Assembly (NCBI GenBank): GCA_028641055.1
Contig: JAPCYS010001331.1
Location: 21,765 to 85,764, forward strand
Origin: Alopecurus myosuroides
Taxonomy: Eukaryota > Streptophyta > Magnoliopsida > Poales > Poaceae
Direction: 5' to 3'
Length of the DNA stretch: 64,000 bases
Shown: one piece after another, positions 22,704-34,548 of the stretch
Layout: the number at the start of each line of letters is the position of its first letter
Numbering within the stretch: the stretch's first letter is position 1
Translations under genes and position numbers: made by a program
Notes under the pieces: generated by a model
What the model was told of the DNA's origin: nothing
Databases searched by the model: none
Seen by the model: only the letters and a program-made list of their open reading frames with translations

Positions 22704-25700
22704 TGTCGCACCCGGACTTCTAAAGGATACTCGCCGTTCCGTTGAACAGTGGTAGATTGGATTACGGGGCTTACCGGCACCCGCGTCCTCTTACGAGTAG
22801 GCCAACACACGTATGTGTGACAACCAACCCCTATCTGTTCATCGTCGACGTAAACTATCCCATAGAAATCAGGATACTTCCGTTGACGTACTTCAAAACA
22901 TACACACATGGTACGTCAACGGTGTTTGAACAAGTGATATCACAACAGATCTCTACGACACAAAAGATTGAAATAAGTTGCAAATAGCTCTCATTAGAGC
23001 AGAGATAGCAAATACAATCATTCAGAGGACACATGTCCCAACATATCATCATTACATCACAGCGGAAGCATTCAAAATGTCTGAGTACAGACAAGATCCA
23101 AATAGGCCTAAGAGGCCGGAAACGAAAAGACGGAGCCCATCCACGAAGTCTCGGATCCTGCCCGGGTCCGCTACTCGTCAGCAGTCTCGTCATACTCCAC
23201 GTAGTAGCCACCATGTAGATCCTCGGAAAAGTAGGTCTGCGGAAACCACAGCCCCAAAGGGGTCAGTACATAAACGTACTGGCAAGCAAGATTCACAGTT
23301 CACCAAAGGGTAACCCGTCAACACCAAGCACAGATGCTTTGGGTTCAACGGAAGGAAGGGATATAAAAGCTGCTGCAACTGGCTGCTCTAACCAACTACA
23401 GAACATACTACAACTTCCGGCTATCAGAAAGGAGATAAGATCGTGTATCGTAACCAACCTATCAACTAACCTCAAACAAACCCATCCTGTATCTCGCCCC
23501 TTATCCAAAGAAGCAATCCGAGGATAACTCACACAGTTGAAATAATGATGGTTCATATTATGGTGTCAATAAGCCTATTACTAGTCAAGTTGTTAACCAT
23601 TGGGTGTAAGGTTGTTAATCATTAGGTTTAAGTTGTCCTGAGTACTTGTTAGCCAGTACTTTCACCAAGTAATCCATAACCGCGGAAAACACGGCTTCTC
23701 GAGAAGATTATCCCTGCAGGGTTGCACCAATTTGGCCGTACACATATGAATAACCCGCCAGACGGGGATCAAACCCACCAAGCGAGGTACTCAACACAAC
23801 TCAACTCTTCTTCGCATCAAGCCCAAAGCACCTTGGGCGCACGGCTAATCGAGCCCAGAAGAAAATGGACCCTCATAGCACTCTAAGAACGTGTCCCCCT
23901 ATATGCCGACTACGAAAGTTCACCCGGGTACCAAGGGCTCGCAAGATCATGCATGCAGCAAATGGAAAACCCGAACTAAATGAGGCGATTTGGACGAGAT
24001 GCGAATCGAATCAAGTTGAGGGGGGCGCCCATACTCGCTTCCCACATGCGGGTAGTGCGCTCATCATGGATCAGTAGACAAGACCCTTTTCCTATTAGGG
24101 TCGACACTAGCAGGCCTCAAAACCACAAAGGGCCTCCTGCCGGTGCCTTATCATCAAATTATTATTTAGCATATAACATTAGCATGATTGATTGATTAAA
24201 CATCGAGCCCCCGGAACATAATAAAAATATAGTAACTGAAAGTAACGGGTAACAGACTCGTGCAAAACAACCCTAAGCATGCTAGTAAGACACGGGCTCA
24301 AACAAAAGGTTATAGGTATGGAGGTGAGGGAATATCAGGGTTAAAGGATACATGTGATAGGTTCGTAACAGAAGCAACTAATCATAGGGCTAGCAGAATA
24401 GACAACGGAAAGTATCGGTAACCAAGGTTGAAAGGAACACAGTGGTTCATGTGAGTGAATACTTGCCTGCAAACCCAGTAGCCTGGTACTGAGCTAACTC
24501 CTTAGAAGGGGTGTCGTAAGTATCGTCGGTCTCAACATCGTCGTTTATCCGAGAAGAAGCAAACAAACAAGGCAGAAAGATAAACAATCAATAACATGGC
24601 ATAGTGCACAAACATGGGATGATGCATGACCATTTAATTGATGCATAGAATAAACTAGTTGACAAGATAGCAACATGATTAAATGGACCCACATGCAATT
24701 GGATTGCATATGAAAAGCCCATGAATTATGGTTGAATTAATTGTTTTATAACTAATCATCATATGAAAGTGGATTAGCATGATGCATGGATGAGGAAAAC
24801 AGCAAAATAACAACAATAGAAACAAATAGAAATAAGGTTTAACAAGTTTGGAATTTCAGTTATTAAGTTAGGAAATTTTGGTTACTTAAAGGTGTTGCTC
24901 AGCAATTGTTGTTTTCACCAATTTTAATTGTTCAAAATAGATAACAAAGTTCATATTTGAAAAGAAAACAAGATTTTAGTTGGAATACATGTTTCACTTG
25001 TTGAAAAAGGATTTCAAATAAATTATTTAGGAATTAAACAAGTTTAAGCAAGAATTAAATGAATTTAATTCAAACATGAACTTATTTGAATTTTTATTTG
25101 TGCAAAACATTGAGTGAAGTTCATAATTGAAAAGCTTATACTTTTGTGGTTTGAAAACATATTTTATATGTCCCAAAAGAATTTGTTTTGATCAAGTTAT
25201 GAGTTTAGCAATATTAAATGAATTAAACAAGGTTTAAATTATTTAACCAATTTTAATTATTCAAAACATGAAACAAATTTTATATTTGAAAAGGTGGGTT
25301 AATTTTGCATGGAAAACATATTTTATTTGTTGAAATTGGATTTAAAATGAGCAAGCTATTATTTTGGCAATTTTAAATGCATTAAACAAGAAACAGTTGT
25401 TTTCAGCAATTTAAATTATTCAAAACAGCAAACAAAATTGATATTTGGAAAGTACATGAAAAGTTGATTGGAAAACATATTTAGTTTGTGGACTTTGGAA
25501 TTTTTATGCCCAAGTTATGAATTTTGCAAGTTTAAGTGAATTTAACAAGTTTTCAAATATTGCACCAATTTAAAATATTCAAAACAGTAACAAATTGCAT
25601 TGAAAAGGTTGAAAACATGTATCAAAGGTTTCATTGAACATTTTGGGCTATCAAACATAATTTTTGGGTGATTATTGAATTTATTATGCCATTTTCCATA

Positions 25701-27857
25701 AATAGTTTTATTCTGCCCTTTTTAGTAAACAGAGGAAAACATGTTCAAAATTAATTCCATTGTGCCCAAATAAAATACCAATGTGTAGAGTTTGTTAAGA
25801 CAAATTTTTAGAGTCCAAATTTGCTTAAATTGGATGAGCCAAACTCAAGTTATGAAATTCCAAAGTTTCCACTTTTTATGGCATTTTCAGTAATTAATTA
25901 TTTAGGGCAAAAAGTATTACAGAAACATTTTTGAATTTTGTTACTAGTAGAAAGAGCACAAAAATTTGAATCCACAGAAACTTGAATCATTCAATTTGGA
26001 GCAAGATTCAATTTTTAATGGATTTTACAAGTAATGTTTCAGATCTGCTTTTCTGAATTTCGAGCAGAAAAGAAAAAACAGCAGAAAATAAAAGGGGGGT
26101 TTGGGGATCGAACCCAGCACCTCTTACTGCGCGCACAAGTTCAGGAACCAGTGGGGTGCTGTTGCGTTTTGTGATAGGGAAAGGGGCAGTGGGGTTTTAA
26201 GGTTCAGAAACGGGGGGCTATCTCTGAAACTGAAACTGCAATCGGTTCAGTAACTGAACCCGACGAACAGAGATCGAAGGATGGCCAGCGATCGCCGTGG
26301 CCGGAGGGGTGCTGCGGCGTGGGGGAGCTGCGAGGGGAGGAAGATAGAGGGAGGCGAGCGAGGGGGGAGATGGGAAGCGATCGGGGTGGGAGGCCTCACC
26401 TTTGGGCGATCGGGAGCAGGGGAGGCGGACGTGCAGGTCGGGCAGACAGGGCGCGGCCGGCGGTGGAGAAAACTTGACGGCGGCGCCGCCTCGGGCATCC
26501 TCCCGTCTCCGTGTCTTCACCAATCCCGACGGGGAACCCGCCCTGGTTCCATTCCCCACGACGGCGCAGACTCGAGGTGATCGGGGCAGTGGGGGCGACG
26601 GGGAGGCAGTGAGCTCTGTTGGAGGTTGCAGAGAGAGAACTTGGGGGGGAAGGAAGGAGAGGAGCGATGACGGCGCAGGAGGAAGCTAGGGTTGGCGAGG
26701 CTAGGGCAGAGGGGTGAGGTGGTCGTTTTAAGGGGAGCCCTAGCTCGGTACGGCTGCCATCGGAGAGGGGGGGAGGTTGATCAGAGGGTGGAGGTGGGTT
26801 CGTACAGCAGGAGGAAGAAGACAAGATCGAGGGAGGGGGTATCGGGCCAAAAAAAAGAAATGGGCTGGGCTTCGTTTCTCTCCCCCTCTGAACCGTTTTT
26901 TTCTTTTTATTATTTGCTTTTCTGTTTTTTTTTTGCAGCAAAACTAATTGGAAGAAAAAGGTAGGTTTTAGGTTAGTAAAAATTTGGAAAAAAATAGGGT
27001 TAGGTTAGTTTTTTGACATAGCAACTAATTGCTAATTTTTATTTTCCAAAAGTTTTCAAATTACTTGATGTTTATGAACTAAACCAAATTTGGATGAATT
27101 TTAAGTATTTAAATGATTATTATTGAAAACACTTCTTAATAGGGTGAACCCTATTATTTAGTTAGAACAAAGGGTTGAAATGTTTTTGAAATTTTCATAA
27201 ATCCAATTGGGGTGCTGATTTGGAATTAATTCATATTTGGATGATTTAAGTATTAAAATGATTATTGAAACCAAATTTTAAATAGGGTGACCCAAATAAC
27301 TTTAATTGGAAACAAATGAGCACATTTGTTTTGGTTATTTTTACAATTTGAAAATGGTGTTGTTTGATGTTTTTTATTTGAATTTGAAATAACATTTGAA
27401 TTAAGTTTGGATTAATTAAATTATTAAAAGCCATAATTTTAATGGTTGAACCTTATAGATTAATGGAAACAAATGATTGATTTGTTTTGCAATTTTCATA
27501 ACTTTCAACATGGTTGTTGTTTGGAAGAAAAATCATAACTGAATTTGAAAAGGGTTTGATTATTGGATGCATTTTTATAGAAACAGAACAACAGTTTTGA
27601 AATCACACTTTAATGGAAACAATTGGTTGTTTTGATTTGAAATTCATTTGGAAATTGTAACATCACAAGGATGAACAAAAGGTTTGAATTTTGGTTTGAA
27701 ATTCAAATAGAAAACAAAGGAAAACAAATGAAAACAGTTGGAAAACAAATGGAAAACAAGCAAAACAATTGCAATGAACATGATGCCATGATGCAAAACA
27801 TAAAATAACAGAGAGCAAACATTCTAAAGGCTTATTTTTCATACTTGGGATGTTACA
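22704..27857 (-). repeat. 3' LTR of element 2 (5154 bp)
   Basis: Begins TGTCGCACCC, ends GGATGTTACA. It is near-identical to 28793-33950. The outer parts match the LTRs of element 1; the middle is diverged or replaced. Confidence 0.92.
26098..26130 (-). promoter_or_regulatory. B-box-like motif (Pol III type) in the LTR
   Basis: The minus strand carries GGTTCGATCCC, matching the tRNA B-box consensus. The same motif is in the second LTR near 32198, and a weaker version (GGATCGAATCC) lies near 3587 and 9307 in element 1. I could not find a convincing A box or a tRNA fold, so it is either a tRNA-derived scrap or chance. Confidence 0.35.
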
Positions 27858-28792
27858 AAACGCCCCCCCTTGAAGGAATCGCGCCCCGAGATTCCTACTG
27901 AGAAAAGAGATGGTCCGGAAACTTCTTGGGAAGATCCTCTTGAGCTGTGACACGTGAAACACATCGTGCACCTTGGATAGTTTCTGGAATTTCAAAACGA
28001 TAGGTATTCCTGGCAACTCTTCCGGAAAGACGTCAGGGAATTTGCAAACCACCGGAACATTTTCAAGTAAAGGTAGAGGTTTTGTATCGAGGGTGTATAG
28101 CTGGATAGAATTTGATTCATTTGTAGAATAGACTATCTGGAATGTGGTGATTCAGGAATGCTTCCTCGAAACAACCCCAGGTGATAGGAATGCCAGCTCT
28201 CCTAGCCTGGAATCAACAACAACAACAACAACAACAACCTTTCTGGCCAGATAGACTTGATATTTGGGAAGTTTTGATTAGACGCCGGTAGAAGAACTGA
28301 AATGGAAAACAACAACAAGATTTCAACGGACGAAAAGGATGTTGAGAAGAACAGGATAACAAAGCAACACCGGGAAAAACGAGAACAAAACTCCTGAGGT
28401 ACTACGGAAAACCCATTTGGGCTTCTAAAGGATCAATATCTACTGCTTAAGGAATAGAGGATCTGCTTCCGGGGCTTACACGCCTCCGTTCTCAATCGTG
28501 AGTAGGCAACATGATAAATCACGTCACAACCACCTCCATTCCTATGGTCTAGTAGATATAACTATCCTAGAGAAACCAGAATACGTGAAATCCTAACTTG
28601 AAAGTTTAGATGAGAAGGGAAAAACAACGTTGCACTTCCTTACCGAAAAAGGAGGGTGGGTGGGGAAAGAAGAAAAAGAACAGAATTCCTACTCTCACGT
28701 TTCATTTTTCCTATATAGCTACAAAATAGTTTCTAGACTCAACTGCGACCAGTAAAAAGGGATCCTACAGGCAGACAGGCTCTGATACCATT
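27858..28792 (-). other. Minimal internal domain of element 2
   Basis: Collinear with 5221-6156. On the minus strand it holds the leader, a gag scrap, the protease-RT linker scrap FPDVFPEELPGIPIV, an integrase C-terminal scrap VHDVFHVSQLKRIFPRS and the polypurine tract. A (CAA)n microsatellite at about 28212-28238 is expanded relative to element 1. There is no complete domain. Confidence 0.8.
28778..28790 (-). promoter_or_regulatory. Primer binding site, initiator Met tRNA type
   Basis: The minus strand reads TGGTATCAGAGCC, two bases from the LTR end, as in element 1. Confidence 0.9.
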
Positions 28793-31700
28793 TGTCGCAC
28801 CCGGACTTCTAAAGGATACTCGCCGTTCCGTTGAACAGTGGTAGATTGGATTACGGGGCTTACCGGCACCCGCGTCCTCTTACGAGTAGGCCAACACACG
28901 TATGTGTGACAACCAACCCCTATCTGTTCATCGTCGACGTAAACTATCCCATAGAAATCAGGATACTTCCGTTGACGTACTTCAAAACATACACACATGG
29001 TACGTCAACGGCGTTTGAACAAGTGATATCACAACAGATCTCTACGACACAAAAGATTGAAATAAGTTGCAAATAGCTCTCATTAGAGCAGAGATAGAAA
29101 ATACAATCATTCAGAGGACACATGTCCCAACATATCATCATTAAATCACAGCGGAAGCATTCAAAATGTCTGAGTACAGACAAGATCCAGATAAGCCTAA
29201 GAGGCCGGAAACGAAAAGACGGAGCCCATCCACGAAGTCTCGGATCCTGCCCGGGAGACCGCTATCTACTCGTCAGCAGTCTCGTCATACTCCACGTAGT
29301 AGCCACCATGTAGATCCTCGGAAAAGTAGGTCTGCGGAAACCACAGCCCCAAAGGGGTCAGTACATAAACGTACTGGCAAGCAAGATTCACAGTTCACCA
29401 AAGGGTAACCCGTCAACACCAAGCACAGATGCTTTGGGTTCAACGGAAGGAAGGGATATAAAAGCTGCTGCAACTGGCTGCTCTAACCAACTACAGAACA
29501 TACTACAACTTCCGGCTATCAGAAAGGAGATAAGATCGTGTATCGTAACCAACCTATCAACTAACCTCAAACAAACCCATCCTGTATCTCGCCCCTTATC
29601 CAAAGAAGCAATCCGAGGATAACTCACACAGTTGAAATAATGATGGTTCATATTATGGTGTCAATAAGCCTATTACTAGTCAAGTTGTTAACCATTGGGT
29701 GTAAGGTTGTTAATCATTAGGTTTAAGTTGTCCTGAGTACTTGTTAGCCAGTACTTTCACCAAGTAATCCATAACCGCGGAAAACACGGCTTCTCGAGAA
29801 GATTATCCCTGCAGGTTGCACCAATTTGGCCGTACACGTATGAATAACCCGCCAGACGGGGATCAAACCCACCAAGCGAGGTACTCAACACAACTCAACT
29901 CTTCTTCGCATCAAGCCCAAAGCACCTTGGGCGCACGGCTAATCGAGCCCAGAAGAAAATGGACCCTCATAGCACTCTAAGAACGTGTCCCCCTATATGC
30001 CGACTACGAAAGTTCCACCCGGGTACCAAGGGCTCGCAAGATCATGCATGCAGCAAATGGAAAACCCGAACTAAATGAGGCGATTTGGACGAGATGCGAA
30101 TCGAATCAAGTTGAGGGGGGCGCCCATACTCGCTTCCCACATGCGGGTAGTGCGCTCATCATGGATCAGTAGACAAGACCCTTTTCCTATTAGGGTCGAC
30201 ACTAGCAGGCCTCAAAACCACAAAGGGCCTCCTGCCGGTGCCTTATCATCAAATTATTATTTAGCATATAACATTAGCATGATTGATTGATTAAACATCG
30301 AGCCCCCGGAACATAATAAAAATATAGTAACTGAAAGTAACGGGTAACAGACTCGTGCAAAACAACCCTAAGCATGCTAGTAAGACACGGGCTCAAACAA
30401 AAGGTTATAGGTATGGAGGTGAGGCAATATCAGGGTTAAAGGATACATGTGATAGGTTCGTAACAGAAGCAACTAATCATAGGGATAGCAGAATAGACAA
30501 CGGAAAGTATCGGTAACCAAGGTTGAAAGGAACACAGTGGTTCATGTGAGTGAATACTTGCCTGCAAACCCAGTAGCCTGGTACTGAGCTAACTCCTTAG
30601 AAGGGGTGTCGTAAGTATCGTCGGTCTCAACGTCGTCGTTTATCCGAGAAGAAGCAAACAAAGAAGGCAGAAAGATAAACAATCAATAACATGGCATAGT
30701 GCACAAACATGGGATGATGCATGACCATTTAATTGATGCATAGAAATAAACTAGTTGACAAGATAGCAACATGATTAAATGGACCCACATGCAATTGGAT
30801 TGCATATGAAAAGCCCATGAATTATGGTTGAATTAATTGTTTTATAACTAATCATCATATGAAAGTGGATTAGCATGATGCATGGATGAGGAAAACAGCA
30901 AAATAACAACAATAGAAACAAATAGAAATAAGGTTTAACAAGTTTGGAATTTCAGTTATTAAGTTAGGAAATTTTGGTTACTTAAAGGTGTTGCTCAAGC
31001 AATTGTTGTTTTCACCAATTTTAATTGTTCAAAATAGATAACAAAGTTCATATTTGAAAAGAAAACAAGATTTTAGTTGGAATACATGTTTCACTTGTTG
31101 AAAAAGGATTTCAAATAAATTATTTAGGAATTAAACAAGTTTAAGCAAGAATTAAATGAATTTAATTCAAACATGAACTTATTTGAATTTTTATTTGTGC
31201 AAAACATTGAGTGAAGTTCATAATTGAAAAGCTTATACTTTTGTGGTTTGAAAACATATTTTATATGTCCCAAAAGAATTTGTTTTGATCAAGTTATAAG
31301 TTTAGCAATATTAAATGAATTAAACAAGGTTTAAATTATTTAACCAATTTTAATTATTCAAAACATGAAACAAATTTTATATTTGAAAAGGTGGGTTAAT
31401 TTTGCATGGAAAACATATTTTATTTGTTGAAATTGGATTTAAAATGAGCAAGCTATTATTTTGGCAATTTTAAATGCATTAAACAAGAAACAGTTGTTTT
31501 CAGCAATTTAAATTATTCAAAACAGCAAACAAAATTGATATTTGGAAAGTACATGAAAAGTTGATTGGAAAACATATTTAGTTTGTGGACTTTGGAATTT
31601 TTATGCCCAAGTTATGAATTTTGCAAGTTTAAGTGAATTTAACAAGTTTTCAAATATTGCACCAATTTAAAATATTCAAAACAGTAACAAATTGCATTGA

Positions 31701-33950
31701 AAAGGTTGAAAACATGTAGCAAAGGTTTCATTGAACATTTTGGGCTACCAAACATAATTTTTGGGTGATTATTGAATTTATTATGCCATTTTCCATAAAT
31801 AGTTTTATTCTGCCCTTTTTAGTAAACAGAGGAAAACATGTTCAAAATTAATTCCATTGTGCCCAAATAAAATACCAATGTGTAGAGTTTGTTAAGACAA
31901 ATTTTTAGAGTCCAAATTTGCTTAAATTGGATGAGCCAAACTCAAGTTATGAAATTCCAAAGTTTCCACTTTTTATGGCATTTTCAGTAATTAATTATTT
32001 AGGGCAAAAAGTATTACAGAAACATGTTGCAATTTTGTTACTAGTAGAAAGAGCACAAAAATTTGAATCCACAGAAACTTGAATCATTCAATTTGGAGCA
32101 AGATTCAATTTTTAATGGATTTTACAAGTAATGTTTCAGATCTGCTTTTCTGAATTTCGAGCAGAAAAAAAAACAGCAGAAAATAAAAGGGGGGTTTGGG
32201 GATCGAACCCAGCACCTCTTACTGCGCGCACAAGTTCAGGAACCAGTGGGGTGCTGTTGCGTTTTGTGATAGGGAAAGGGGCAGTGGGGTTTTATGGTTC
32301 AGAAACGGGGGGCTATCTCTGAAACTGAAACTGCAATCGGTTCAGTAACTGAACCCGACGAACAGAGATCGAAGGATGGCCAGCGATCGCCGTGGCCGGA
32401 GGGGTGCTGCGGCGTGGGGGAGCTGCGAGGGGAGGAAGATAGAGGGAGGCGAGCGACGGGGAGATGGGAAGCGATCGGGGGGGAGGCCTCACCTTTGGGC
32501 GATCGGGAGCAGGGGAGGCGGACGTGCAGGTCGGGCAGACAGGGCGCGGCCGGCGGTGGAGAAAACTTGACGGCGGCGCCCCCTCGGGCATCCTCCAGTC
32601 TCCGTGTCTTCACCAATCCCGACGGGGAACCCGCCCTGGTTCCATTCCCCACGACGGCGCAGACTCGAGGTGATCGGGGCAGTGGGGGCGACGGGGAGGC
32701 AGTGAGCTCTGTTGGAGGTTGCAGAGAGAGAACTTGGGGGGAAGGAAGGAGAGGAGCGATGACGGCGCAGGAGGAAGCTAGGGTTGGCGAGGCTAGGGCA
32801 GAGGGATGAGGTGGTCGTTTTAAGGGGAGCCCTAGCTCGGTACGGCTGCCATCGGAGAGGGGGGAGGTTGATCAGAGGGTGGAGGTGGGTTCGTACAGCA
32901 GGAGGAAGAAGACAAGATCGAGTGAGGGGGGTATCGGGCCAAAAAAAAGAAATGGGTTGGGCTTCGTTTCTCTCCCCCTCTGAACCTTTTTTTCTTTTTA
33001 TTATTTGCTTTTCTGTTTTTTTTTGCAGCAAAACTAATTGGAAGAAAAAGGTAGGTTTTAGGTTAGTAAAAATTTGGAAAAAAATAGGGTTAGGTTAGTT
33101 TTTTGACATAGCAACTAATTGCTAATTTTTTTTTTCCAAAAGTTTTCAAATTACTTGATGTTTATGAACTAAACCAAATTTGGATGAATTTTAAGTATTT
33201 AAATGATTATTATTGAAAACACTTCTTAATAGGGTGAACCCTATTATTTAGTTAGAACAAAGGGTTGAAATGTTTTTGAAATTTTCATAAATCCAATTGG
33301 GGTGCTGATTTGGAATTAATTCATATTTGGATGATTTAAGTATTAAAATGATTATTGAAACCAAATTTTAAATAGGGTGACCCAAATAACTTTAATTGGA
33401 AACAAATGAGCACATTTGTTTTGGTTATTTTTACTATTTGAAAATGGTGCTGTTTGATGTTTTTTATTTGAATTTGAAATAACATTTGAATTAAGTTTGG
33501 ATTAATTAAATTATTAAAAGCCATAATTTTAATGGTTGAACCTTATAGATTAATGGAAACAAATGATTGATTTGTTTTGCAATTTTCATAACTTTCAACA
33601 TGGTTGTTGTTTGGAAGAAAAATCATAACTGAATTTGAAAAGGGTTTGATTATTGGATGCATTTTTATAGAAACAGAACAACAGTTTTGAAATCACACTT
33701 TAATGGAAACAATTGGTTGTTTTGATTTGAAATATTCATTTGGAAATTGTAACATCACAAGGATGAAACAAAAGGTTTGAATTTTGGTTTGAAATTCAAA
33801 TAGAAAACAAAGGAAAACAAATGAAAACAGTTGGAAAACAAATGGAAAACAAGCAAAACAATTGCAATGAACATGATGCCATGATGCAAAACATAAAATA
33901 ACAGAGAGCAAACATTCTAAAGGCTTATTTTTCATACTTGGGATGTTACA
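28793..33950 (-). repeat. 5' LTR of element 2 (5158 bp)
   Basis: Near-identical partner of 22704-27857, with only scattered base changes and small indels in the parts compared (for example near 29010, 29092 and 32160-32170). Confidence 0.92.
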
Positions 33951-34203
33951 CCCGGTAACCGGAGATCCCGACCACCTTCGAGAAATGCTCATACCGGTCA
34001 AAAAATCCCAATTTTTTTTGAAAATTTTAATTTTTACAGAAACTCTCGGTAAATGATTAAATTGGGAATCAATTTATTTGAATTTTCAAATTTTGGTTTT
34101 CAAATTCGTCCGGTAACCGGTCGGGATTTTCCGTTAACCGGAAATCCTGACCCCGGGTCGGGAATTTTTTTTCTACCGGGACCCAAAACCTTGATAACGA
34201 TCA

Positions 34204-34548
34204 GCGTTAACCAAAATAATTATGAAACAATCCTCCAAATAAAATTTGAGAAACAAACCCTAATACATTTGAAGTATAGAAAATCAGAAAAAATACCTTG
34301 TGCATAGTAAATATAAAACTCAATAATTGGATACCCTTTACAGTTTACAGACCACCACGATAGTAAGAAAGATGATACGTGTTATCTGTAACTGACCACC
34401 CTAGTACCATATCGATCATTTTAATAAAAGAACCTTCCTCCACTGGCTCCAGGCTCCAAGACCTGCAAGAGGAACCCTACTTGATTAAATAAAATATTAT
34501 ATAGTCCATAGAACTCAAAATGTTTACCGCGACATATTGTAAACATAA
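34204..34548. other. Short unassigned intergenic stretch
   Basis: AT-rich sequence resuming after the Mutator-like MITE. It is the genomic continuation of 22653. No gene or repeat was recognised. Confidence 0.5.

Larger units (their letters stand above)
22704..33950 (-). mobile_element. Non-autonomous LTR retrotransposon with giant LTRs (element 2)
   Basis: Same family as element 1. LTRs are 22704-27857 and 28793-33950 (about 5.15 kb), the internal domain 27858-28792 (935 bp), the primer binding site 28778-28790 and the polypurine tract 27863-27871. All point to the minus strand. Compared with element 1 the LTRs carry a longer central AT-rich part (about 25600-26090) and a different GC-rich block (26270-26800). 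The internal domain is nearly the same, including the fused gag/pol scraps. Transposition proteins must have come from elsewhere. Few differences separate the two LTRs, which suggests recent insertion. Confidence 0.92.
22664..34193. mobile_element. Mutator-like MITE (about 278 bp), split by LTR element 2
   Basis: Left part 22664-22703, right part 33956-34193, with ends TGGTTTTGGTTACCGGT and, inverted, CAAGGTTTTGGGTCCCGGT. ATAACGATCA at 22654-22663 recurs at 34194-34203, a 9-10 bp target duplication typical of Mutator-like elements. The interior has several CCGGTAACCGG palindromes and no coding sequence. LTR element 2 landed in one of these palindromes. Confidence 0.7.
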
